Shown: positions 1 through 8,295 of the stretch, piece after piece | Position numbering within the stretch: position 1 is the first letter of the stretch | How the letters are laid out: the number at the start of each line of letters is the position of its first letter | Assembly (NCBI RefSeq): GCF_932294415.1 | Contig: NC_065541.1 | Span: 55,840,290-55,904,289 of the forward strand | Direction of reading: 5' to 3' | From: Quercus robur | Lineage: Eukaryota; Streptophyta; Magnoliopsida; Fagales; Fagaceae | Length of the DNA: 64,000 nucleotides | The notes under the pieces: model-generated | Told to the model about the DNA's origin: nothing | Databases searched by the model: none | The model's input: only the letters and a program-made list of their open reading frames with translations | Position numbers and translations under genes: made by a program

Positions 1-701
1 CAAGACGCACCTTTGCTTGTCCCGGTAGTCCCAGAAGAGTATAGTATAGCTGCTGTGTCTGACTGAACTAGCTTGACTTGTGGCAACTGATATAAATGAT
101 CAGAGCTTTCAATTAATTCTTCAATGGATAAGGATGACGAATCTTTGTTTGGTTTTCTTGATGTTAGAATTGTAGACACCCCAGTTGGGACCAATTTGTG
201 AAGCTCTTCAGGTGCTGAAATTGCTAGCTTGGCGCCTGAGTCACTTACTTGCTTGGCTATTTCTGACTTGGTGTTAAGTGGGTTGGCTGTGGTTAATATT
301 GCACCAATTGAGAACACTGCAAGGCATATGGTTGGGTACAAGAGCGAGTTTGGTGACAATACAAATACCACATCACCTTTACTGACCCCAAGAGTATGGT
401 ACAAGCCTTTAGCAAGTGAACGAATTGATCTTTGGAGCCATGCATAGGTGAACTGCTGATTTGTGGCTGATTCTATGAGTGCAATTTTTGACTCTGCTTG
501 GTGGGGATGTGGGAAATGAGATAGCACATATGTAGCAATGTCAAGGTCTGGCCTAGTGGGGATTTTATGTTGGTCACCAAGTTTATTAATCGAATAATAG
601 ATTCCGGTTTGTGGGTCAAACCCACTTTTCGGATAGTGTGGCAGTCCAGGGTTGCCGGAGTCATCTTTGGTGGTGGTGTTCCCTGCTTCTGCTGCTGACA
701 T
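1..701 (-). CDS. 4-coumarate-CoA-ligase-like acyl-activating enzyme, first exon (partial)
   Basis: Reading the minus strand from an ATG at 701-699 gives about 233 residues without a stop, running off the left edge. An in-frame TAG lies six codons upstream, so this ATG is the start. The protein opens with a Ser/Ala/Thr-rich stretch, then KSGFDPQTGIYYS, as in 4CL-like proteins. It contains SPNSLLYPTICLAVFSIGA and TTANPLNT, typical of ANL adenylating enzymes. Near residues 222-232 lies YSSGTTGTSKG, the AMP-binding P-loop. The family forms acyl-adenylates and then CoA thioesters. The closest relatives I recall are the peroxisomal 4CL-like/OPCL clade involved in jasmonate precursor or other acyl activation, not the core lignin 4CLs. 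The substrate cannot be inferred here, and the C-terminus with any peroxisomal targeting signal is outside the window. No frame damage is visible. Confidence 0.93.
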   Translation of the reverse strand, partial: MSAAEAGNTTTKDDSGNPGLPHYPKSGFDPQTGIYYSINKLGDQHKIPTRPDLDIATYVLSHFPHPHQAESKIALIESATNQQFTYAWLQRSIRSLAKGLYHTLGVSKGDVVFVLSPNSLLYPTICLAVFSIGAILTTANPLNTKSEIAKQVSDSGAKLAISAPEELHKLVPTGVSTILTSRKPNKDSSSLSIEELIESSDHLYQLPQVKLVQSDTAAILYSSGTTGTSKGAS

Positions 702-1070
702 TTCCTGATGAATTTGCTAATAAGATGTAGGAAATGTGCTTTAGATAAAACCTCGGGTTTGTGAGTGTGAATGTTATTGATGTGGGTTAAATATGGTTTA
801 CTATTGGCTTTTGTGTTAGCCAAGCTCCAACATTGGCATTGATTAGAACAAGAATAGGACGATTTGGACCAAGTCATGGTGTCTTGTAAGTAGATGATTC
901 GAATTTGATACCTTAGTTAATCGTAGGGATCCGTCTTTTATGTTGTGTTTAATGGTTCAAAATGACAATCACATGTCTTGTCAGTTTTGTAATGCTGCAG
1001 CTAAATTGAAAGCAAGAACAAATAAAGTGGTGATTAGATGAGCTGAAAATGATTGGAAATAACGTATTGA
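702..1070. other. 5' flank of the 4CL-like gene
   Basis: This is the upstream region of the minus-strand 4CL-like gene. It probably holds its 5' UTR and core promoter. I see no clear TATA box at a canonical distance and no open reading frame with recognisable homology. Confidence 0.4.
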
Positions 1071-1682
1071 GAGCATTCACGTTGGTGGAGATATTTTTTT
1101 AGCTATTTGATACTATAAAAAGTTAATTTATTTATTTTACTTACTTACTTTACAAAACATCCAGCATAAGTGAATTTATTTTAGCTTTCAACACAATAAA
1201 ATAATATAAACATCACAATAAAATTATATATTTACTACAATAGTAGTGTGAACACACAAATAAAAAAATAAAAAAAAAATATATATATATATATATATAA
1301 GAAAAGAAAAGAATATAAGAATAAAAGAACCATAGCAGTGTGAAAGCACAAACTATATATTGCAGTGTAAACTGTAAACACTATATATAAAAAAAAAAAA
1401 AAAAAAGTGTGAACGAAAAAACAATAGCAGTGTAAACGAAGAGAAATGAGAATAAAAATGAGTAAAATAATAAAAAAATAGTGTGAATGCACAAATAATA
1501 AAAAAAAAGTTTCTTTTTACCTTTCCGCTACAGTGCACTGTTAAAAGTAGCTGTGCACTATAGCTGTGGAGCTAAAAAAAAATAGTTTGTCTCTACCATT
1601 GTAGGGCACATTTTGGTATTTGACTACTTGGTGATGCTAAAAATAATAATATAGTTATTTAGCACTACCAATGTGGATGCTT
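1071..1682. mobile_element. Nonautonomous PIF/Harbinger-like element, copy 1
   Basis: Imperfect terminal inverted repeats are visible: GAGCATTCACGTTGGTGG on the left and the complement of CTACCAATGTGGATGCTT on the right. TGA flanks both ends (1068-1070 and 1683-1685), a possible 3-bp target duplication. PIF/Harbinger elements usually duplicate TWA, so this call is by analogy. The interior has no transposase. It shares the segment CTTTCAACACAATAAAATAA with the element at 62624-63713 and carries an imperfect hairpin around CTACAGTGCACTG near the right side. Both points place it in the same family. Confidence 0.6.
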
Positions 1683-1901
1683 TGACATATGACATGTCCA
1701 TGTGCATCTCACAACTCATAATATTATTGTCAGAGTCAGACAATGTAAGGACAAGAGGCTTTGTTTTTGATCTTTTATAATAAAATATTTATAATTAGTC
1801 TCAAAGATATATCTAGCTAGCCCCAAGAATTCAATTGGCATAAAGATGTTACAAAAAATAAAAATAAACCAAAATAGGGTAGGTCGGTTGGTCCATGATA
1901 A

Positions 1902-2948
1902 GAACATTCACATTGGGAATAGTATATGCCATATATTGGTTCAATTTAGCATAAAAGCCCAAAACAACCTTTACATTCGGACTTGTAAAAAGCTACTATT
2001 ACAAAAAAAAAAAATTGCAATTGTGCTATAGTGCAATTCTAAATATAAAATTGCACTGTAGCTCAATTGTAAAACAAAATATAATATTTTATTCTAAATA
2101 TCATCTTTCTCTCTTATTCACACAACACGGTCTCTCATCTCTCTCTCTCTCCATCGCTGAGCTTCACCAAGCCTCTCTCTTCTCTCTGAAATTCACACAG
2201 TTTCTCATCTCTCTCTCTCGCCATCGCTAAGCTTCACCAAGCTGATTTACTCATCTCATAAATCCAACACTCTAGATAGCTCTACCCATTTAACTCTTCA
2301 CTCTATCACTCTCTTTTCAAACCGAGATTCTTAAGGGTTTTTAGGTTTGGGTTAAGATTTTGTTTGCAAAATCTCAAAATGAAGTTTCGTCAGTGATGGG
2401 TTTGGATACGTGGATTGGTGTATCATGGGTCAGGTGGTGGCATGGGTTTGGATTGGTTATGGCCGATGGGTTTGGATCGAAGCTGGGTTTTGGATTTTGG
2501 ATTTGGGATCGACGTGGATCTGCAGAGATCAGAGATCGTGGTGATTTTTTTTTTATTTTTTATTTTTTGCTTGGTTTGATGGTGGCTTCGATGGTGGGGT
2601 TTGGCTTGGTTTGAACTAATGCTTTCATGGTTTTTTTTTTAATGTGGTTTTGGCTTTGGTTTGATGGTTCGGTGGGTGGTGCTGGGATATGTGGGGGTGA
2701 CTGTGTGTTGAACTGTTTTGGTTTTATTTGTTGTGGCTAGCGCTAGAGGTTGAGGGAGAAAGAGAGGAAAAGGAAGAGAAAAAGAGAAATAGTAAAAAAA
2801 GGAATAAAAAAGAATATTTAAATAAAATGAGAAAAAAAATAGAGTTTTGGAATATTGGGTGTATTGAAAAATGGTATGATATAATTGATAAAGTAGTTTT
2901 TTGAGATGGTAAAATATGATATGATGCAATTTTTGAATGTGAATGCTC
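1902..2948. mobile_element. Nonautonomous PIF/Harbinger-like element, copy 2
   Basis: Ends match as inverted repeats: GAACATTCACATT on the left and the complement of AATGTGAATGCTC on the right. A stem with TGCAATT and AATTGCA arms (about 2022-2065) lies inside the left end. The interior holds pyrimidine-rich (CT)n sequence, a segment duplicated at about 2115-2180 and 2190-2245 (CATCGCT and GCTTCACCAAGC motifs), and then a G/T-rich stretch with short open frames of no recognisable homology. The flanking triplets TAA and TGA differ, so the target duplication is weak. There is no transposase. Confidence 0.5.
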
Positions 2949-3686
2949 TGAAGTGTGGCCGTCCTCCCTTTCCCGGAAAAAAAAATGGTTACAAGTTTCA
3001 ACATAAATATTTTTTTAAAAAAATTATATTCTATGTTTTTTTGGTGTTTTATGCTTCTTTTCCTAATTATGATAAATTAAGGACAAACCAAGAAATAAAA
3101 GGGTAAGGACCTTCAAAGATTGTATCTATATTATAAGGTAGCTTCTTTCCTTTAATATGCATATGTATGCTTTAAAAAAAAAAAAATCAATATATATACT
3201 TAATATTATTTTTTCCCCTCAAAATTAATATTGATGGATTGGCAGTAGATCCAAAGCAAATATATGTTTTGTTCAATTATTATTTTTGAATTGTAAGAAT
3301 CGAGTAGAAGATCAATGCACTACCAACTTCTTTTTTTATAAAATACTTGTACTTGTATTTACCCTTTTTGTTGTTTTAACCGTAACTATAAAACAAGTAT
3401 TTTTAGCCATATATAAATATTGATAAAACTAAGCTTCACAACGAAAGAGATATAACTTTCTAAAGCGGTCTTGGACCAACAAAAGATAATATAACTTTCT
3501 AAAGATAATATTGACAAAACTAAGCTTCACAACAAAAGATAATATAACTTTCTAAAGATAACATAACTATGAAATTTTAGTACAAAATCAATTATATATG
3601 ATTTCCAAGATTTAAAAATATGTTGACTTCTATTTTGATTAATTAGAAATGTATTGAGTAGCAATAAACTTGAGCCTTTTGTTTTA
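2949..3686. other. AT-rich intergenic stretch with a short local duplication
   Basis: No gene is recognised. A block containing AAGCTTCACAAC and ATATAACTTTCTAAAG is present about twice between 3425 and 3565. It is a small local duplication directly upstream of the LTR element insertion. Confidence 0.4.
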
Positions 3687-3691
3687 TTTAT

Positions 3692-4301
3692 TGTAGGGAC
3701 ACGATTCGCGTTGGACCACGGTAGGGTTGGGTTCACACGTAAATGGACCCGTACAATATCATTTGTAGAGAATGGGGTCGAAAGGCTAAACCATGTTTAC
3801 TCAGCCGTGGTTTAGTTGAGTTGTTCATGCATGATCTAGAGGTGTTCACCCCTTTAGGTCTTTTTTCCTTCCGGAAGAATCCCTCTTTTAGGTTGCAAAT
3901 TTTCCTTTTATATTAGCATGCATTCAATTTCCTTCGTCCACGTGTAGGGTCGAACTTTCCTAGCCTGACACTTGTCCCATCAGTTTAAGAACTGAGTTGT
4001 TGGGAGTGGTTGAGTAGGCTAAAGAGACACGACTCTGTGAGAGGCAAAGCTCCGTTTAGGGCAGGTAGTTTGGGCAGCCTTTCCTAGATATTTTAGATTT
4101 CTTACAAGATTATCTCTATGCCGCTTTTACCCCTTTCCTTAGTGTAGCTCCGGGCTAGCCGAGGGCTGTACCCTCCTCGGCGGTTTCTATGGCCCATTGG
4201 TGCTTTGCGTTTATTGGACTGGGACTACTATCCTCTTCGGCCTGGGCCTTAAGTATTCCTGTGAATAGGTGGATCTGGCCCATCTATTGTCGGGCCCCAC
4301 A
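3692..4301 (-). repeat. LTR of element 1 (3' LTR in element orientation)
   Basis: 610 bp, TG...CA bounded and identical by eye to the copy at 7681-8290. It is preceded on the minus strand by the purine-rich GAGGGGCTAT, a plausible polypurine tract. Confidence 0.92.
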
Positions 4302-4639
4302 ATAGCCCCTCAAAACCCTGCTATCCAACTCCTCGGTTGGAAAGGTGGGTTTTGACGATACCGAGACTCTATTGCGGCTCATTAAGTTCGGCCCTTAATC
4401 AACGTCTGCGACTTTTCACCTCCCCAAGGAATGCGCCGGTCTACGAGGTATTTCCCTTGACTTACGCGTGATGCGTTTATTCCGTTTGGTCAGCCGTAGT
4501 GCGCTTTTAATGTCTTCCTTTTACGAGGCCTCTTTAGGTTGGCGATAATTAGGTTGTTCTACCATCTCCATGACACGCGAGCCTTAACCTTTTCCAGTAT
4601 TTAAGCCGAGGAGTTCCTTCATTTGGGCAGTTGATTTCC

Positions 4640-4950
4640 TAAGCAACCTGAGTCCGAAGACTATGCAAAACCTGGGTTCTGTCCAGGACTTATGCGTTTT
4701 ATCCTAGGTACTTGATTTTTCCTTTAGTTTGAGTCCGAGGACCATGCAAGCCTTAGGTTCTGTCCGAGACCAATGTCTGCACTAGTACTTGGTTTTTCCT
4801 TTTAGCCTGAGTCCGAGGACCATGCAAGCCTTAGGTTCTGTCCAAGACCAATGTCTGCACTAGTACTTGGTTTTTCCTTTTAGCCTGAGTCCGAGGACCA
4901 TGCAAGCCTTAGGTTCTGTCCAAGACCAATGTCTGCACTAGTACTTGGTT
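4640..4950. repeat. 78-bp tandem repeat inside element 1
   Basis: Three near-identical 78-bp units plus a diverged first unit. Each contains GAGTCCGAGGACCATGCAAG followed by a TTCTGTCC motif. The core GTCCGAGGACCATGCAAG is the same as in the larger 80/81-bp array at 6311-7425, so both arrays derive from one ancestral unit. Confidence 0.85.
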
Positions 4951-5298
4951 TCCCCTATCTTTGAGCATTTCCCGAGGTGCCCAACAGTGATTGTCCTCGG
5001 CCATGGTCGCTGCTCGGCGTCGGCCAAAGTACCTGGGCCCTTAAACAAAGCGGCCCCGGGGCCACGAATTCACCTAGCCCATGAATTAAGAGATATTTCT
5101 ACAACTTCTGGCCACGTGGTACCCTTTGATGTCACGATGACCGAAGCACGCCTTTACGAGGCTCTTTAATCTTGCGGTTGCAATTGATGTTGGAAGTTGA
5201 GCCAAGACTGTTTCATCTATAGCGTTTCTCGGGACACCACATGAGTTGACTGCCATCACCTTGTCTTTTCCAATAAATGGGAAGCAGAGAAAGTTGCT

Positions 5299-5925
5299 TT
5301 ATATACGCACAAGTCCTTCAGATTTTCTCCCACATCACAGCTTCCATATCCGGAGTTCTCCCTTCTTGGCATAACATGTTGAAAGTGAGGGTTGGGAAGA
5401 AAGAAATGTCTCCGCCGCAGAAGCGCCATGTCTTCATGAGGATTATAACAGTAAGGTATGGATACAGGAAGCATAAGTTCAGGAGAATATTCCATCTCCA
5501 CCGAGGGAGAATGGCATCTCTCCCTCTTTTAGCCAAAATCCGAAGCAGGGGCTGCTCATGCCAGCACTTTGGTATGGCAGAAGAAGGGTTTTCCTCCATC
5601 AGCGCCTCCGCTTTGCGGCAGGTGTATATTTAGAGAAAGCCCCATCACCTCCAACTCCCTACACCTTTTCTTCAACGGTGTCAGGTTTAAGTTGGGTCTT
5701 TTTGGCTGCCTGAGTTATGGGCAGGTAAGGGTGCGGGGGAAGAATGAGGTCTCGGAGCTGTAGCCAACCTTTCCTCCGACATACCTCCTCGGCTTTCTAC
5801 AGCTTTCTTGTATTTTTCTTTTTCTTGCTTATGTAGTACTCATGTGGTAAGCTTTGACGTAGGCTGATTCCAGCTTTTCATTGCACGATGTATTATTTCT
5901 TCATCGTAATAAAAATAGCAGTTTA
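5299..5925 (+). other. Antisense promoter-ORF-polyA-like cassette in element 1
   Basis: On the strand opposite to the element there is a TATATA box at 5300-5305 and then an 85-codon open frame from ATG 5376 to 5633. This frame has basic blocks (KEMSPPQKRHV, KHKFRRIFHLHRGR). A T-rich 3' region follows, with AATAAAA near 5910. The second LTR element has a clearly related block in the same relative orientation (41812-42555), with TATATAA, PPQRRRV and RHRFKKIFYLDKGG. No known domain is recognised. Indels shift the frames between the two copies in the second half, so coding is uncertain. Confidence 0.5.
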
Positions 5926-6310
5926 TATACTTGTTTTTGGGTATGGTTCTTTTGGCACATCACCTCGTGAATGAGTGTACTCCCCATATGTGCTTTCTCT
6001 CAGCGCTACTTAGGGCAGGAGCCCCTTGAAACACGATTCAACTCGTTCTATTTCGTTCTAACTTACCTATACTACCAGGCATAATAATAATCGACAATAA
6101 GTTAAATTCAGGAAACTAACCTAGGTATCGGTTGAAAGTCCCGTGATATGGGCGGGAATGCTGTCCGAGAAACGATGAACTCCAAATAATTCATTGAAGG
6201 GGGTGACTGAGCATCGAACGACTTTGATTATGTTTTTAGAAATATGTTACTCCATTTCATATCGGCCCTTTTGGTGTTGAGGGTCCGAGACTTGTATGCT
6301 TCCCTTTGAG

Positions 6311-7425
6311 TAGTTGGTTTCCCCAGAGGCTTGGGTCCGAGGACCATGCAAGGCCTTGGTTCTGTCCAAAACTTGTATGATTCTTTTTAAGTAGTTGGTT
6401 TCCCCAGAGGCTTGGGTCCGAGGACCATGCAAGGCCTTGGTTCTGTCCAAAACTTGTATGATTCTTTTGAAGTAGTTGGTTTCCCCAGAGGCTTGGGTCC
6501 GAGGACCATGCAAGGCCTTGGTTCTGTCCAAAACTTGTATGATTCTTTTTAAGTAGTTGGTTTCCCCAGAGGCTTGGGTCCGAGGACCATGCAAGGCCTT
6601 GGTTCTGTCCAAAACTTGCTTTTTCTTTGTAAGTAGTTGGTTTCCCCAGAGGTTTGGGTCCGAGGACCATGCAAGGCCTTGGTTCTGTCCAAAACTTGCT
6701 TTTTCTTTGTAAGTAGTTGGTTTCCCCAGAGGCTTGGGTCCGAGGACCATGCAAGGCCTTGGTTCTGTCCAAAACTTGCTTTTTCTTTGTAAGTAGTTGG
6801 TTTCCCCAGAGGCTTGGGTCCGAGGACCATGCAAGGCCTTGGTTCTGTCCAAAACTTGTATGATTCTTTTGAAGTAGTTGGTTTCCCCAGAAGCTTGGGT
6901 CCGAGGACCATGCAAGGCCTTGGTTCTGTCCAAAACTTGCTTTTTCTTTGTAAGTAGTTGGTTTCCCCAGAGGCTTGGGTCCGAGGACCATGCAAGGCCT
7001 TGGTTCTGTCCAAAACTTGCTTTTTCTTTGTAAGTAGTTGGTTTCCCCAGAGGCTTGGGTCCGAGGACCATGCAAGGCCTTGGTTCTGTCCAAAACTTGC
7101 TTTTTCTTTGTAAGTAGTTGGTTTCCCCAGAGGCTTGGGTCCGAGGACCATGCAAGGCCTTGGTTCTGTCCAAAACTTGTATGATTCTTTTTAAGTAGTT
7201 GGTTTCCCCAGAGGCTTGGGTCCGAGGACCATGCAAGGCCTTGGTTCTGTCCAAAACTTGCTTTTTCTTTGTAAGTAGTTGGTTTCCCCAGAGGCTTGGG
7301 TCCGAGGACCATGCAAGGCCTTGGTTCTGTCCAAAACTTGCTTTTTCTTTGTAAGTAGTTGGTTTCCCCAGAGGCTTGGGTCCGAGGACCATGCAAGGCC
7401 TTGGATCTGTCCAAAACTTGCTTTT
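6311..7425 (-). repeat. 80/81-bp tandem array of 14 units inside element 1
   Basis: Units start with TAGTTGGTTTCCCCAGAGG at 6311, 6392, 6473, 6554, 6634, 6714, 6794, 6875, 6955, 7035, 7115, 7196, 7276 and 7356. Each has the small palindrome GGTCCGAGGACC. Two linker types alternate: 81-bp units ending TATGATTCTTTT(T/G)AAG and 80-bp units ending CTTTTTCTTTGTAAG. On the minus strand all three frames stay open over long stretches (492, 385 and 200 codons). The predicted peptides are just repeats of frames such as GPRTQASGETNY and match no known protein. The long frame at 6247-7725 starts inside the LTR. Confidence 0.93.
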
Positions 7426-7434
7426 GTTTCTTTT

Positions 7435-7661
7435 TATTTGCTTGTTTTCTGAAGGCTTGACTCTTCGAACAAGGTGGGGGGAGCTGGCCTGGTGTTTGAA
7501 GCCCCTAGGCTTGTCTATGTCGTCGACGACGTGGAACGTAGCCCCTAGTAAGAGCTTATGTTGGAACATCAGTAATATGTCGCCGGTGATATAGGCACCT
7601 TCGTAGCCCCTTGTTCGACGGAAGCTCAACTTCACCATCGCTCGAGCTAACATGCAAGCCT
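7435..7661 (-). other. Conserved short leader ORF after the primer binding site, element 1
   Basis: In element orientation, the sequence directly after the primer binding site reads GEACMLARAMVKLSFRR, then GAYITGDILLMFQHKLLLGA and PRGFKH. Element 2 encodes GKACTLAQAATELSL, GAFISRDMLLLFQHKFPLGA and SRGFQH at the same place (about 43097-43270). The similarity looks protein-like but could simply reflect shared leader sequence. No domain is recognised. Confidence 0.4.
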
Positions 7662-7678
7662 CCCCACAGACGGCGCCA
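7662..7678 (-). other. Primer binding site of element 1
   Basis: The minus strand reads TGGCGCCGTCTGTGGGG starting two bases after the LTR end. TGGCGCC is the usual first part of primer sites in many plant gypsy-like elements. It fixes the element orientation as minus. Confidence 0.75.
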
Positions 7679-7680
7679 AT

Positions 7681-8290
7681 TGTAGGGACACGATTCGCGT
7701 TGGACCACGGTAGGGTTGGGTTCACACGTAAATGGACCCGTACAATATCATTTGTAGAGAATGGGGTCGAAAGGCTAAACCATGTTTACTCAGCCGTGGT
7801 TTAGTTGAGTTGTTCATGCATGATCTAGAGGTGTTCACCCCTTTAGGTCTTTTTTCCTTCCGGAAGAATCCCTCTTTTAGGTTGCAAATTTTCCTTTTAT
7901 ATTAGCATGCATTCAATTTCCTTCGTCCACGTGTAGGGTCGAACTTTCCTAGCCTGACACTTGTCCCATCAGTTTAAGAACTGAGTTGTTGGGAGTGGTT
8001 GAGTAGGCTAAAGAGACACGACTCTGTGAGAGGCAAAGCTCCGTTTAGGGCAGGTAGTTTGGGCAGCCTTTCCTAGATATTTTAGATTTCTTACAAGATT
8101 ATCTCTATGCCGCTTTTACCCCTTTCCTTAGTGTAGCTCCGGGCTAGCCGAGGGCTGTACCCTCCTCGGCGGTTTCTATGGCCCATTGGTGCTTTGCGTT
8201 TATTGGACTGGGACTACTATCCTCTTCGGCCTGGGCCTTAAGTATTCCTGTGAATAGGTGGATCTGGCCCATCTATTGTCGGGCCCCACA
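7681..8290 (-). repeat. LTR of element 1 (5' LTR in element orientation)
   Basis: 610 bp, identical by eye to 3692-4301. The minus-strand TATAAAAGG box near 7890-7901 is the likely promoter. Confidence 0.92.
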
Positions 8291-8295
8291 TTTAT

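Larger units (their letters stand above)
3692..8290 (-). mobile_element. Complete nonautonomous LTR retrotransposon (no gag/pol), element 1
   Basis: Two 610-bp direct repeats (3692-4301 and 7681-8290) start TGTAGGG and end CCCCACA. They flank 3.4 kb of internal sequence, and the whole is bracketed by the 5-bp duplication TTTAT (3687-3691 and 8291-8295). Orientation is minus. On that strand a primer-binding-site-like TGGCGCCGTCTGTGGGG (7662-7678) follows the 5' LTR after two bases, and each LTR has a TATAAAAGG box (near 3901-3912 and its copy). TGGCGCC primer sites are typical of Ty3/gypsy-like plant elements. No gag, protease, reverse transcriptase or integrase homology is seen, so mobilisation in trans is inferred. 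In element order the interior holds a short leader ORF, an 80/81-bp tandem array, an antisense cassette and a 78-bp array. The LTRs look identical, which implies a recent insertion. Confidence 0.93.

Noticed and set aside
6300-7420. CRISPR-like array
   Set aside because: Units are contiguous near-identical 80/81-bp repeats without unique spacers, and the host is a plant. It is a satellite-like array in a retroelement.
6247-7725. 492-codon minus-strand frame as a protein-coding gene
   Set aside because: It runs through a tandem DNA array, starts inside the LTR, and the other minus frames are open too. The peptide is only the translated repeat.
3692-8290. Plus-strand orientation of LTR element 1
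   Set aside because: The TGGCGCC primer site and the LTR TATA box are both on the minus strand. The plus-strand TATA/polyA signals belong to the internal antisense cassette.
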